Part shown: piece by piece, positions 1 through 11,469 of the stretch | How positions within the stretch are numbered: the first letter of the stretch is position 1 | Layout of the letters: each line of letters begins with the position of its first letter | From: Gymnogyps californianus | Taxonomy: Eukaryota; Chordata; Aves; Accipitriformes; Cathartidae | Assembly (NCBI RefSeq): GCF_018139145.2 | Contig: NC_059479.1 | Coordinates: forward strand, 4,774,001 to 4,838,000 | DNA: 64,000 bases | Direction of reading: 5' to 3' | Position numbers and translations under genes: made by a program | The notes under the pieces: generated by a model | Seen by the model: the letters and a program-made list of their open reading frames with translations, nothing else | Told to the model about the DNA's origin: nothing | The model's database searches: none

Positions 1-132
1 GTCCATGCCCTCTCCTTAGGAAAGCACCCTGTGAGAACAACCTGGACTGAACTATTTATTATTTATTAATAGGTAGCAAAAATCATTGCAGGTTTAAGAG
101 AGTACAGAGATATGAGATAAAATAGAAAGTGA

Positions 133-741
133 AGCAAAGTAGCACAACTTAACATTTGTCAAAAGTGGCAGAATATTATAGACTGTTATAATGTAAATAT
201 GCACCCTAAAGTCACTTTTCATTGTTATAAGTCATCCTACTTTCCCCAGAGATACTATGCAACTGCAAATAGGAAGCAGCAAATCTTTACGATCCTGGAT
301 GACAGAGCTACAGGTATTGCCCAGTTAAGAATGGAAGGAAACCTCTCCATCAAGCAGTCTAGCTATTAAGATGCAGTTCACACTGTGGATGTGTCCAAGA
401 AGTTTGCAGTCCGTGAAAGCAAAGGTGAAGGTCAAGGAGTAAGCCACAGAAACCTTGGCTACCTGCAGAGCCTGCAATCAAGATGTGTGGAGTTGATACG
501 TTCTCATATTATTCCCAGAAACAATGTATTTTCTTCCCATAAATGTGGTCACTGCATTGCTGATCATCAGGGCTTTGTAGTATAGTGTTGTGAGGTGATT
601 TATAAAACTCATGTTTTCAAGGCCGTTCATCAGGGAATTGAAGCAGCTAAGATGTTGATAATCACTAGACCTGAAGCAGATCTCACAGACAAAATACCAG
701 CCTTCCTCAAAAAACTTCTTGCTCAGAAGTATCTGCTATAA
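133..741 (+). pseudogene. decayed intronless coding relic, possible processed pseudogene
   Basis: One plus-strand frame stays coding-like for about 200 codons with only two internal stops (TAA at 367-369, TAG at 583-585) before a final TAA at 739-741. In DNA this AT-rich a stop is expected about every 15 codons, so this is unlikely by chance. Readable pieces include RYYATANRKQQIFTILDDRA, VELIRSHIIPRNNVFSSHKC and a C-terminal LTDKIPAFLKKLLAQKYLL. The middle has a CxxC-like HKCGHC. There is no intron signature, which suggests a retrocopy or a single ancient exon. The parent gene is not recognised. It could also be part of a transposable element. Confidence 0.45.
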
Positions 742-966
742 ACAACTTTGGCTCATCTGTAGTGAAGAGCAGTACTGGTATATCTTGTCTAGATTTCACA
801 TTCCCTTGCTAAGCCACCTTCCCATCATGCCCTTTCATCTTTCAGACAGTCTTGCGCTAGAGAAGATTCTTGCCTGCCCAATAAGTTATCAACAATATTT
901 TCCATTTAAAAGTTAGTCAGTCACAACATGATTTGTATGAATGTTCAGCAGCAAGTTCTTTTTCTG

Positions 967-1094
967 CTAGAAGTACTTCCTTATATAGCACCTTGTTTTG
1001 GCGTAGACTTCTTCATCCCCCATTAAAATATCAAGTCTCAAATAATCATCTGAACACAACTTTTTTATTTGAGTAGAACTTTGATCTTGAAGAA
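967..1094 (-). CDS. possible terminal coding exon of the unidentified gene
   Basis: The acceptor reads 'gagttactcag' and the frame stays open for 41 codons to a TAG at 967-969. Entry phase 1 fits the exit of the 4909-4991 exon. The peptide ends SDDYLRLDILMGDEEVYAKT and then RCYIRKYF. An alternative acceptor 38 bases further in keeps the same frame. No clear AATAAA follows closely, and the acceptor tract is only moderate, so this may be an internal block or chance. Confidence 0.25.
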
Positions 1095-2814
1095 CTGAGT
1101 AACTCAGATGACTTATAAGAGGCTTTTGCATTATAGATAGCCTCCTAATTTCAGTCACACGATAACAACAAAACCTTTGACAGTGAGGGCAAATTACACA
1201 TAGTTTTGAGAGGTCAGCTTCCCCCCATTGGTGGTCACATATACACAACTTGGATCATTACTAGAAGTGGTACTAACAAAACTATCTCCCAGAAAAGACC
1301 AAGCAATAGACAAAACTAAATGCATGAATGAATAAATAAAAGAAACTGCCTTCATGCCTGGAGTCAGAAGTGAGACTGGTAGGAGCTGACTGGAGAAGCG
1401 CAGCAGCTGCCATCCACGCGGCAGCAAGAATTCAGTGCTCGGTAGGCGAGCACAAGCTTGCAGCCCACAACCAACCACATTCAATCGAACCTTGAGGCAC
1501 TTGTTTTCTCTCCAACTACCTTAATTTTAAGAAGGATTCAGCCTTACATGCACTGAAACTGCTAGGTAGTATTCCCATCCAAACTCCAGGACCAGGTCCC
1601 CCGGTTTCTATTCAGAACCTCTTTTTGCTAAATAATTCCATTGATTTCAGCAAGCCCAGGGCAAAGCAAGAATAAACAACCAGAAAAATCACCATGTGGA
1701 GAGTCCAGTTCTATACATCAAGTGAGCACTTCAGTCATAGCAATAACATTTATGTTCTGGACCCCTCACACAAAGGGAAAATCAGCTTCCATTTACAGTC
1801 ATTATTTTGCTTGTTGGCTTATGCTATTGGTTTGAAATTCTGCAAGTCATACTGCTTTTGATATTGGTCCAGTTTCTTGTTTCACAATCTTCATTTTCAA
1901 CCTGCCTCTTCACAGAAGAGTTGGGGGGAGGGCAGGAGGTTCTTTTTATTCTACATGCTACTGCTTTTCTGCTAGTCTTGTTACCACTAATGATCTTAAA
2001 TACTTTTAACAGCACTTAATCAGGTATAGCATTTAATCAGGTAATCACCTGCTGAAGTAAAAATAATGTTTCTAAGTAGTCCATTTGCCTTTGCAGCACA
2101 GGAAGAAACAGCTTTGAGCAGGTAGGCTGAAGTGCAAAGGCAGTGCTTCTACTTTGATGATCAGCTTGTTTGAATGGGAGTTGAGTGAAGAGATTTATTT
2201 GAAAATAAACCTTCCCCCACGCCCCTAAATGGTGCTACCTTTTCTGTTACAGAGCAGACAGGAAATTTTGGGGACTACCTCCAGAGCAAAAGATCATAAA
2301 AACTGTATTTCATGATGTTTCCATTCTTTTCCTCCAGCATGCAGCAATGTCCAGTGCAGAGTGTCAGAACATCTGGTGACTGTCCAGCACATTCTCATCT
2401 GCAGTTGAACATGGCAACATGATATTACTTGAACACAGCAAAGATAGTATCAGTTTGAAAAGTTTCTAGTCAGAATATGTAGAAATACCAATGAGTAAAC
2501 ATGACTCCATACTGGCCAAAGTGGCTGAATATGTGAAAAAAAATTACTGATATGGCTGAACATAACAGGCAAAAAATCAGCCTGATTTTCGCATGCAGAA
2601 ATCATGCTTTTAAAACCTAAAAGTATTCTTCAAAGAAGTCAGTTACACCTTAAATAAAGTTCATGCACATGATAACATCTGGATTCCCAAAACCCTATTT
2701 TCTACTAGAGAATAAAGACAGGTTTAGTGTGAGGTAAAAGGGAAGTTTCCCTTGTATGCTAATAAACCCTTAGAAGACAGGACAAACAAGCTAGGAACAA
2801 ACGGGGATTAAGAA

Positions 2815-2935
2815 TTGAGGGAGAAACTCAGTAACACTCCATAGGAGTTCATGCTGGAGCCCTTGGTATTTAATATATTCATAAGCTACTTGAAAAGAAT
2901 GAAGAATAAGGTGACAAAATTTGCTTAAAGCAGAA
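2815..2935 (+). mobile_element. CR1/L3-like LINE fragment (reverse-transcriptase region)
   Basis: The run 'ggagcccttggtatttaata' followed by 'ttcataagctacttgaaaag' and 'aataaggtgacaaaatttgc' follows the usual order of a CR1-type ORF2 segment, where a 'tgttcaacatattcattaatg...' motif precedes 'gaggtgacaaaatttgcagatga'. It is heavily diverged and no frame survives. Flanks up to about 3190 may belong to it but are not clear. The match is from memory of the family pattern, not a search. Confidence 0.4.
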
Positions 2936-3695
2936 AACAGCTGAGGCTACTTCAACATGGGTAAGAACACAGTTGAGGGAGCATAGGATGACTGAATATA
3001 GATTGATAATTCACCACACCTTGTAGCACAAGACCCATACAGTGTGCAATGAAAGCACGTGGCAGCAGTTTTAAAATAAAGAGCACAGATGTAAATCAAA
3101 CTTTTCCCACACAATTCAGAATTAAACTGATGGAATACATTCCAAAAGGACAGGCTGGATGTTAACAGGTAAAAGATGAAAAACCTCTTAGACAAATGGA
3201 AGAGAACTCTCTCAAGAGCTATTAAGCAAAATGGTTTGAATATAATATTCTGGTTAAGAAGTTCTTATACTGCAGATGAAAATAGGAAGAGCCATACCTA
3301 CAGAAATATCAATATGCTTGCTCTGCTTTTACACTTTTTCTTCAAGCATTTGCTATTGCCTGTTGTTTTTGTTGATTTCTCCAGGGTCAGCTAGACTCTT
3401 GGTCTGATCTATTGCAGACATCCTTTTGCTCTTGGAGCTCTCTGCCCTTTGCATGCAGTTAAGACAGCTTCACCTAGGAATACACAGACATTGAACGCTG
3501 CAGTTTTCCATTTTCCCTTGCAACCACTCTACTCAAAAAGTGAGCCTAAAGCTACTCATCTTCTGTTGTGCATGGAATGAAAATAAGACAAGAGAGAAGG
3601 AAGAGACTAATGATAGTCAAGGGATACTGTGTAAGTCAGCCTTTCCAAAAGGTACAGAATAAGCAACAAGTATCACATAAATACAAAAATAAAGA

Positions 3696-3750
3696 CCCAA
3701 AACCCTCAAAATCCACCCCCAAACCACCCACCCCACCCCACCCCCAAAAC
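3696..3750. repeat. C-rich tract with a one-base-loop G-quadruplex pattern on the minus strand
   Basis: Positions 3727-3745 read CCC-A-CCCC-A-CCCC-A-CCCCC, preceded by CCCCC at 3716-3720. On the minus strand this gives four or more runs of at least three G separated by single bases, the most stable type of G-quadruplex pattern. It lies in a proposed intron of the minus-strand gene, so the G-rich strand would be in the transcript. Confidence 0.8.
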
Positions 3751-4908
3751 ACTTATCTATTTTGTATAATGAAAACTATTAGTAGATGAAGAATTTTAAA
3801 AGAAGCTTAAACACAATTTAAATTTTCTGGGCTATAGTCACACCATTACTTGATTAAGAGTAGCACTCAAGAGATAACAAGTGGGCTTGTGTTGTACGTG
3901 GCCTTGTAAATAAAGTATGAGGGAAATAAACTAACTTTTACAACTTTTCCAGGAAAGCTGGGAAATTAATGGAAACCACCTTAGCCCCTAAGATAGTTTC
4001 TCCCAAATAGCAAAGTAAATTAACTTACATAAAAGATCCACATTGCTATTGTTAGCCTGCTTCCAGAACTCATGCTTCCTCATTTAAAGTTAGCTTACAT
4101 ATCTAAACCACAGTGCAATTTCTATATAGGGCATCTTTCCTCACTATACAACACCATTAAGACCCTCCAGGATGTGTTTTACCAGCCTGCTAATCCAAAC
4201 CTCACACAGCACACAACCAGCAGCCTCATATATCATACCACACCTTGAGGCATATGTTAATTGACCAATAAAACACACCTGTAGCATATTAATGTTATAA
4301 TAAAACTCTCTACATATTTAGTAAATTTCGTATTATCAGTTCTCCATCAATTATTTATTAAGAACTAACAATAAATAATCTGCTGAGCAAGGTGCAATAA
4401 CATGAGGACAAAACAGTACAAAATACATTTTATCATCTTCTCTCTACAGTTCCAGTCTTTGTAGCATACTGCATATTTATAAGTGCTTGAAGTAAGGTAA
4501 GATTGAACTCTTCAGCTCTAAATCTTCATACTCTATTCACCAAGAGATTACTTTGTTGAAATTAACAAAAGAACAGGCTTTCTTATAAGTATTTGCTTGC
4601 ATCAGGTTCTCTTAATCCTAATATTAGTAATTCCCTTCTGTATAGAATTGGTGGTTTCATCCTTTGTGAGTACTCGTTAGCTAACTCAGTATTAGCATTA
4701 GCTAACAGAAATATTTCCACTAAAAAGACACTGTAAGCCTCCTCAGGACTAAAATGGATTTTTAAATTTCAGTAAAGAATATTTACAGTATCTCCAAATA
4801 AAATTGGCACATAACAAAAATGAGGGAGTTCCATCACCACAAAAAGGAAAAATAAGAGCCAGTGTGGATTTCCTTGATCTTGTAATGCTGGACCTACCAG
4901 GGGCTTAC

Positions 4909-4991
4909 TCCTTCTCCCATTTGCTTCGATAGGAACCATCTTGGAACTTCTAAAAGGTGTACTGAATGAACGACTACCACAACTCTTGGCA
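4909..4991 (-). CDS. coding exon, serine/basic-rich linker, unidentified gene
   Basis: The acceptor is 'gcattttag' and the donor GGA|GTAAGCC. Entry phase 2 matches the exit of the 5197-5360 exon, and the 27 codons read AKSCGSRSFSTPFRSSKMVP then IEANGRR, a serine- and arginine-rich linker type. An acceptor 8 bases upstream (end at 4999) would give a different open frame rich in valine, so the frame is not fully settled. Confidence 0.4.
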
Positions 4992-5196
4992 CTAAAATGC
5001 TGAAATGCTTAAACATTAAGTACAAGCCTGTAATTTAAATGAGGACTTTGGACATAACGTTCTCAACTGGTTTAAGCTGCTAAGTCACCTCTAAAATCAA
5101 CAATTACAATGATTTACACTTCAACTTCCAAAAATCCAATACTAAAGAATTAATTAAAAAACCAGGTGATATTAATAGCATTCAACATCCACTCAC

Positions 5197-5360
5197 TTTG
5201 TTTGCAGGAACAGAAAGATGCCAGATTCTCCTTTAGAGTTTGTCACAGTGAAGATGTTGGATGGGAAGACTGGTAAAGTAAGGCCATAAGAAGATATGGT
5301 CACAAAGCAGGACAGTTTCTCCTTTGCACTAAGGGAGCACTGAATAGCTAGTGTGGATTC
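5197..5360 (-). CDS. coding exon, beta-rich domain with cysteines, unidentified gene
   Basis: The 164-bp block sits between acceptor 'ttatgtgtattacag' and a consensus GTGAGT donor. It enters in phase 0 and exits in phase 2. The peptide starts ESTLAIQCSLSAKEKLSCFV and goes on TISSYGLTLPVFPSNIFTVT and NSKGESGIFLFLQT. Alternating hydrophobic residues and two nearby cysteines suggest an extracellular or Ig-like beta fold, but this is inference. Length, splice sites and phase agreement on both sides make it one of the firmest exons. Confidence 0.6.
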
Positions 5361-7524
5361 CTGTAATACACATAAGTAAGGGTAAACCAGGAACAACTCC
5401 TGACTGTTCAGGATAAGCTACCAGTCATTTACTACACAAGAGAAACAATGCAATAATCCTAGACTGCATTAAAATGAGTATTATTAAAATCATTACACTA
5501 GAGCACCTCAACTAAATGATCATAACAGAAAAAGATGTGGGAAGGTGTATTTTTTTATTGTACTTCGTAGCAGTTACTGTTCAATAAATAACAGGGCAAT
5601 CATCGTATATTTTTGCTATGAACTAAGACTGTCAATGCATGCATAGCTTCGCTTATTTTCACTCTCATTTACTTTTTAATCAAGACATTGCTGAAGAACA
5701 GTTGTATTTAGAAAATAAGCTCGGATCCCTTTTAGGTTTGGGACAAATTAATGTATAGTGACAGAATTTAAATTTTTTGTAGCAGAGGTAAATTAGATAG
5801 AGCAAGGATCTGTAAAACAAAACGAACAACAATGAAACCAAAGGAAATTAAGTCTTGGGACAGAAAACTGAAGGGATATAAAGCTACTTTCACCAATGCT
5901 TTTGTTGTATCTCAGACCTTTACCACAAAATGGCTAAACAGACTAAAGGTCCAGTCTTGTATGCAACTCCTATGTTTGAAAGTTAAGAGTATGTTAAAAT
6001 GTTGATTAGCAATCCGTGCATTCACAACATTTAGGGTGGGGTTTTTTTGATGGCAGATAAGTAGATGATTATCTAAAGAAATCCAAACATATCTACAAAA
6101 CCCAGAATCACCTCCTGTCTAATAAGACTTCTCTTTCAGTGTCTTCATGATGATCTATAATTTTTAAAAATAATTACTCCCCTTTTAATGTTATTTTTTT
6201 CCCTTATGGAACACAATAAGGAGTTTTATTGCTATTCAAACTTCTTCAGCGTTTTTCTATTTCTATACCTTTATTACAGCATCTCAATAGCACCTCTCAG
6301 TAGCAGCCTCAATTCTGTCTTCATCATGTAAATTGTGCAATTGTACTGTCGCACACCAGCATGGGGGAGATTACTTTTATTTACATGCATTGGTATATAT
6401 ATCTGTATTTTCTGATCAAATTCCACCAATTTACCCTTCCAATCATCCCTGAATTTGTTCAACTCACTAAAATACCTTTCAAAACTACCACTTTACATAG
6501 ACGATTCTGGGCCCAGGACCCCTGCTAGGTGTGAAAGAATGCTTTTTTGAAAAATGTATTTACGCAAGCACAAGATATGGAGTATCATTTTATTTGTTTC
6601 TCTCAGATTTGTTAGTAAATTTAGTCACAAATTTCCAGGCAGGTGCAGAGGTATCCCAAGAAAGCAGCGCTGTTGATACGTTTTAAGCCAGTTGCTGCTA
6701 GTTCTCAAGTGCTGGCCTATTTAAGTTGAAAATACTTTGCTTATTTGTATTTCTAATAAATATTACAGTTAAATCCAGATACAGCAACAGTCACGTAGAA
6801 AACAGATAAAGGCTGGGAATAATCAATAAAACATAACTCCTAAACAATTCCTGATTCTCTTCTCAAAGGGGGAGTTAAAATTCATATTTCTACAGATTGC
6901 AGACTTAAATGATTAAAACACCTGTTTTACAAAAAGCTGTAACATACTGCATTTTTTTCTCTGTGTTCTTATCCATTGCTGCCTTTACAAGATAAATGTT
7001 TCATGAAGTTGAAAAGAATTAAAATCAAAACCTACAGAAGTTACTAAAATGAAAGAGGAGGAAGAGTCAGCAAATGCATGAGTGCAATTCTGAAGATTAT
7101 TCAGTTGCCTCTCATTACAGGAACAGTTCTTGTGTATATAGCAAATGGAGGACACATGGAAAAGAAAGAGCTAGAGGCAAGCAGAAGTTAAAGGGGAGAA
7201 GAACACAAAATTATCATCATCATTATTATTATCAATTCAATATGGACATACAACTGAAAGCTCTCGGTAGCTATAAGAGTAGGTGAAAATCATGGTATTG
7301 TTCATAACTCTGCATGGAAAAAAGAATATACATCTTCCATCACCTTCCATCCACCATACATTGTTCATGCCACTAAAGTGTGTCTTAAAATATAGGAATG
7401 GCTATGTTACAAATATCAGAGAAATAAAAGCTTTGGTTTCCTAGTGGTTATTTAAAATGCATCTTTAGGGTCAAATTTTTAGCTATGATTTACTCATGCT
7501 TCAGTTTTGTGTGATGGAAATTAC

Positions 7525-7586
7525 CATTGTTGAAATTTTGAATCTGCAAACATTTGCCTCAGTCATGTTGATCTGACCCAAGAAAC
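7525..7586 (-). CDS. coding exon, unidentified gene
   Basis: A strong acceptor 'tttgtctcttcactttag' precedes 62 bp that end in ATG|GTAATT. Entry is phase 1 and exit phase 0, exactly what the flanking exons at 9542-9584 and 5197-5360 need. The peptide is FLGQINMTEANVCRFKISTM (20 residues), with a possible N-glycosylation site NMT. The donor is weaker than average. Confidence 0.55.
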
Positions 7587-8449
7587 CTAAAGTGAAGAGA
7601 CAAAGCTACACTCACAGCATCACACACACAAAAGTCAGCCTTGGCCTCTTTATATGCAACAGACTGAGGTAATTTTATCTGACAGTAGAAATTGTGTTAT
7701 ACCAAGAAGTACTAAACAAACTGTTTCTTCTTGCAAAAAAGAGGTTATAAACCGTATTCTCCGTCTAAATATTAATCAGTTTGAAGTTGTATATGTAAAT
7801 TATCCACCCAGATGTCTCCAGGAAGTAGAGACGTTCTAGAAGGCAATGCTTCCTCATGTAGAAGGAGTAAGATGATCTGTAAAAACTCATAGATATTTTA
7901 ATTTGGTGTTGGTGCAAATGCTCAAATAAGCATGCAAAACCTTTCACAATGAGAATATTCAGAGTGTTTTTTGAAATGTCAGAAACAAACATTAAATATA
8001 TGAACAATATTTCAATGTAACTATGCAAAACTGGCAGAGCATTCAAAGAATGCCTGAAGAACAAGGAAACCAAATGTTCTACTTCCATCAAAACAAGACA
8101 ATAACTCATTTCAAAAGTGTAATTTCAAGGAGACACAACAAATGCTCAAAAAACAATATTACGGCTTTTGTAAAATATGTGAGATATTTGCTGCAAAACC
8201 TAAAAATTGTAATTTCCTCAGTAAAGGATCAAATTACCATTCTCATTCAGAGTAATAATGAAGAACTTCAATGTTACATCTCAAAACAAACTTACTTTGC
8301 ACTTTCAACCTTATTTTATTTCCTCATTTGGTTGGTTTTTTCCCTAACGTTGAAAATGCACCTAAGAAACTTGTCAGTTTTGTATGCTGCGTACAAAAGT
8401 AAAGACTTCAAAACAAAGACTGTCCCACTGCGAGTGAGTTATGGCATTC

Positions 8450-8990
8450 TGTACTGGGTCTGGCTGGGATGGAGTTAATCATCTTCATAGCCGTCCCTAT
8501 GATGCTGTATTTTGGATTTCTGATTAAAACAGTGTTAGTAACACGCCAGTGTTCTGGCTGTTGCTGAGCAGCACTTGCACAGCTGGAGACCTTCTGTGTT
8601 GCCCACTCTGTCCCTGCAGCGAATAGGCCGGGGTGGGCAAGAGGCGGGAGGGGGCACAGCCGGGACAGCTGACCCAAGCTGACCCATGGGATATGCCATG
8701 CCATACAATATCTCACTCAGCAGTAAAACTGGAGGGTAGTCTTTCCAAAGTAGCCGTTGCTCAGAGACTGGCTGGGCATCGGCCTGCTTGTGGGAGGTGG
8801 TGAGTGATTGCCTTTGCATTGTTTGGTTCATTTTTTTTCTCTTTCTTTCACGTATTAAACGGTCTTTATCTCAACCCATGAGTTTTTCTCACTTCTGCTC
8901 TTCTGATTCTCTCCCCCGTCCAGCTGGGGAGGAGAGTCAGCGAGCAGCTGATGGGTGCTTAGTGGCGGGCTGGGATCAACCCACCGTACA
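8450..8990 (+). mobile_element. solo LTR 1 of the ERVL-like avian LTR family, old copy
   Basis: The element starts 'tgtactgggtctggctggg', carries the family block 'ggcacagccgggacagctga' near 8654-8673, the 'ttaaacggtctttatctcaa' tail block near 8855, and ends in the 'gtaca' near 8990. The TATA box of the family is degraded here (near 8722). Flanks give CATTC before and CATTG overlapping the end (8989-8993), an imperfect 5-bp target duplication if the LTR ends at 8988. It is the most diverged of the three copies and lies antisense in an intron of the minus-strand gene. Confidence 0.8.
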
Positions 8991-9541
8991 TTGGTACAAG
9001 ACTTCTACTACATGTGTATTTGTGTCAAAGAGTAAAACAATGTATCAAGGGAAAGAAAAAGAACTGTTCTAGTAAATACTAACACCTTTAAATACCTGAA
9101 GAGATGGCACAGGGACGTTCAGGTTAGTATTTCAGCAAAACTTAGTATCATACTAAAATACTTAGTAATAGTTAACAATAGTAATAGTATTAATTATATT
9201 ATTTAATGATATTTAAATAATATTATCTAGCAGGTTATGTTAGAGAGGTTTTTGTGAGAAATAATCCTGCAGAACAGATTATGGCTACTAATTTAATTCT
9301 GAAAGTCACTTGAAAGGGAAAAAATATTTCCTTATATCTTCATGATTTGCTATTTTTCTGTAACTTTAATTCAAACTGGAAAAAACTAGTTTTTCATTGA
9401 TTTTGCAACTTGTGAGTAATGAAGGATTACATGGAAATGGGAACGGTGCAAACTAGAACTGCCTGTTTTGTGACACTTCAGTCCTTTCTAAAAAAATAAA
9501 GCGAATCCTTTTAAGTGTGAAATAATTTGCAGAAAACTTAC

Positions 9542-9584
9542 CCATTAAGGCATTTATTTTGACCTTAATGGTTTTAGCTTCATA
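9542..9584 (-). CDS. small coding exon, unidentified gene
   Basis: The acceptor is very good ('ggctgttcttggcctattgacag') and the donor is ATGG|GTAAGT. Only one of three frames is open: it enters in phase 0 and exits in phase 1, giving YEAKTIKVKINALM, a beta-strand-like stretch. Joined to the next exon it continues smoothly into GFLGQINMTEA. It is short, but both splice sites are strong and the phase fits without choice. Confidence 0.5.
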
Positions 9585-10184
9585 CTGTCAATAGGCCAAG
9601 AACAGCCATTTTAACTGAAAATAAGTAATGGCCTGAATCATAGGATTTGGGTTTCCAGATCTGCAATTCTATTAGCCCTATCAAACAAGCGGCAATCACC
9701 CTGCAACTTAATTTATGGGTAAATTAAGTATGCTGCCTTACATTTTTCATAAAGGTCCTAATTCAAAGCATTTTATGTTTTCCTTCTATTTAAGTAGTTA
9801 TTTATGGATAATAGTTAAATAATTAACAATTAACAGTTGTATTTAGTAAATAGCTATTCAAATAGCATCTAAACTAGGATCAAAGTAAGGAAAATGAGGA
9901 AACAGAACAGTCAGCAACTGCAAAATAATAATTTGTTCATTTTCCTGTTATGAGAAAGATGAAGTACGGAAGTGCAAGATCTGTGCTGTATCTGTCCTTG
10001 CAATTTCCCAGTCGGTTTTCTGATACGTAAAGTCCAGCAAGTGTTACGTATTTACAGACATTTTTTCTCCCTCTCAAATGTAAATTTTACTTTTGTTCTT
10101 TCTTTTTTGTTATATCTGTGTCATTCTTTTGGAAGTTGCTCATGTTGTTTGGATCAAATATTTCTTTTACTGACAGTGCTTCCT

Positions 10185-10210
10185 CCCCCCCCCCCCCCCC
10201 TTTTTTTTTT
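10185..10210. repeat. C16-T10 homopolymer junction
   Basis: Sixteen C (10185-10200) are followed directly by ten T (10201-10210). It is a slippage-prone simple sequence. The length may be inexact in any assembly. Confidence 0.9.
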
Positions 10211-10606
10211 GCCTTAGAATGAAGGATTTTGGTACATTAGCAATAAAAAGTCCAGGATAGATTATCATGGAACAAGATAGTGATTTGCTCTGACTTGGCA
10301 CAAAGTGAGGCATGTAAAATTAAATCCTGCATTAACGTAAGAGCAATACATGTCCTCACCATAGATTTAAACAGAGTGGGTCTAGTATTTGTTTTGTTGC
10401 CAAATCCTTTTAAAAATGTATTTTAGGGGAGCAAATTTTAGTAGGATAAAATGATACAAAGGCAACAACATCTAAAATAAGAACAATGAAACTGTAGGAA
10501 AAAACTCTACATGACACAAAGCTATTTGATTTATGACTAATATTTATCTATTATTTTGGTGGGGTACATAAAGAACCAAGTTATGAATTAATAACTGAAT
10601 GTTTAC

Positions 10607-10631
10607 TTCCACATAAAACAGGTATAGGAAT
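10607..10631 (-). CDS. possible 25-bp microexon, unidentified gene
   Basis: The acceptor 'ggtttagtgcttttccag' is strong and the donor is GGAA|GTAAAC. At 25 bp all frames are open, and the one that fits its neighbours (entry 2, exit 0) reads FLYLFYVE. Evidence is therefore mostly the splice sites. Skipping it would break the phase between 11010-11066 and 9542-9584. Confidence 0.25.
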
Positions 10632-11009
10632 CTGGAAAAGCACTAAACCTTTTTTACACTCTGCCTGAGTCAATATTGCCGTTCTTCAAACATTCCAAGA
10701 GCACTTCAATGGTAATGAACGTATGTACATATACAGGACTGAACACAAAAAATAGCCACGAGCAATGCTAAAACTCCTAGGAAAAACTGAACAGCAATAT
10801 CAATTCAAATTCATCAGCAACTCTATTCCTATTGAAAACTTTTGAAATATTGATTATTTCTTTTTGTTTGCTTTTTTGTATACCAAAAATGGAGCTCTTT
10901 TCCCTTGACAACTGACCAAACTTTTATGCTGAGTTGCCATACTTTGCAGCTAAAGAGCAGCGCCTCTAGCAAGAATCCTTCAAACAGTAGCAGACTGTTT
11001 GAACAGTAC

Positions 11010-11066
11010 CTGAATAACTTGAGTATCCCGGTGGGCAAGATGACAAGGAGTCCACATTTTACAAAG
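11010..11066 (-). CDS. possible coding exon, hydrophobic segment, unidentified gene
   Basis: The block is preceded by 'tgtatacacag', where the acceptor tract is made of the TG/TATG repeat, and is followed by TTCAG|GTACTG. The open frame (entry 2, exit 2) reads FVKCGLLVILPTGILKLF. It could be a membrane-facing strand or a transmembrane piece. The simple-repeat acceptor lowers confidence. Confidence 0.35.
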
Positions 11067-11072
11067 CTGTGT

Positions 11073-11095
11073 ATACATACATACATACATATATA
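11073..11095. repeat. (ATAC)n short microsatellite
   Basis: About five ATAC units followed by ATAT. It directly abuts the acceptor of the proposed 11010-11066 exon, so length variation here could affect its splicing. Confidence 0.8.
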
Positions 11096-11407
11096 AGTAC
11101 AAAATGCATATATAAATCTAAATTAACATTGGGAACAGTGGCCATGAATCCTGTCATCTAAGCGTAGCTATCTAGAATTTAAGTATCTGTTCTGAGTTAG
11201 TCATGATATTGGTATCCGTGGAGAGAGAAAAGCACCTTCTGAAAATAAATGGCTAAGGTAAAATGAATGCCCTACAGGAGGCAGGTATATCTCACACTGT
11301 ATCATGAGGAAGTCCAGATGACTAACTCAGGTAGACACCTAACCTTGAGATGGGTTAAGAACATTCAGATGAAATGAAACCCAAAGCTGCTACCCCAAAA
11401 CAGCATT

Positions 11408-11469
11408 CCAAGATTAATATGTATCTTTCTATTAAACTCCAAGATTAACATGTATTTTTGGATTAAACT
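11408..11469. repeat. 31-bp tandem duplication
   Basis: Two adjacent 31-base units (11408-11438 and 11439-11469) both start 'ccaagattaa' and end 'attaaact', differing at four positions. The divergence shows it is not recent. No coding or regulatory role is visible. Confidence 0.8.

Noticed and set aside
6274..6480. Minus-strand frame ending in tandem stops with an AATAAA soon after, resembling a terminal exon
   Set aside because: It lies between two better exons of the same strand, would end the protein early, and a frame of about 65 codons is expected by chance here.
8023..8478. 151-codon plus-strand reading frame, the longest in the window
   Set aside because: It runs into the start of LTR 1, has no splice or initiation context, and its composition is that of AT-rich chance frames.
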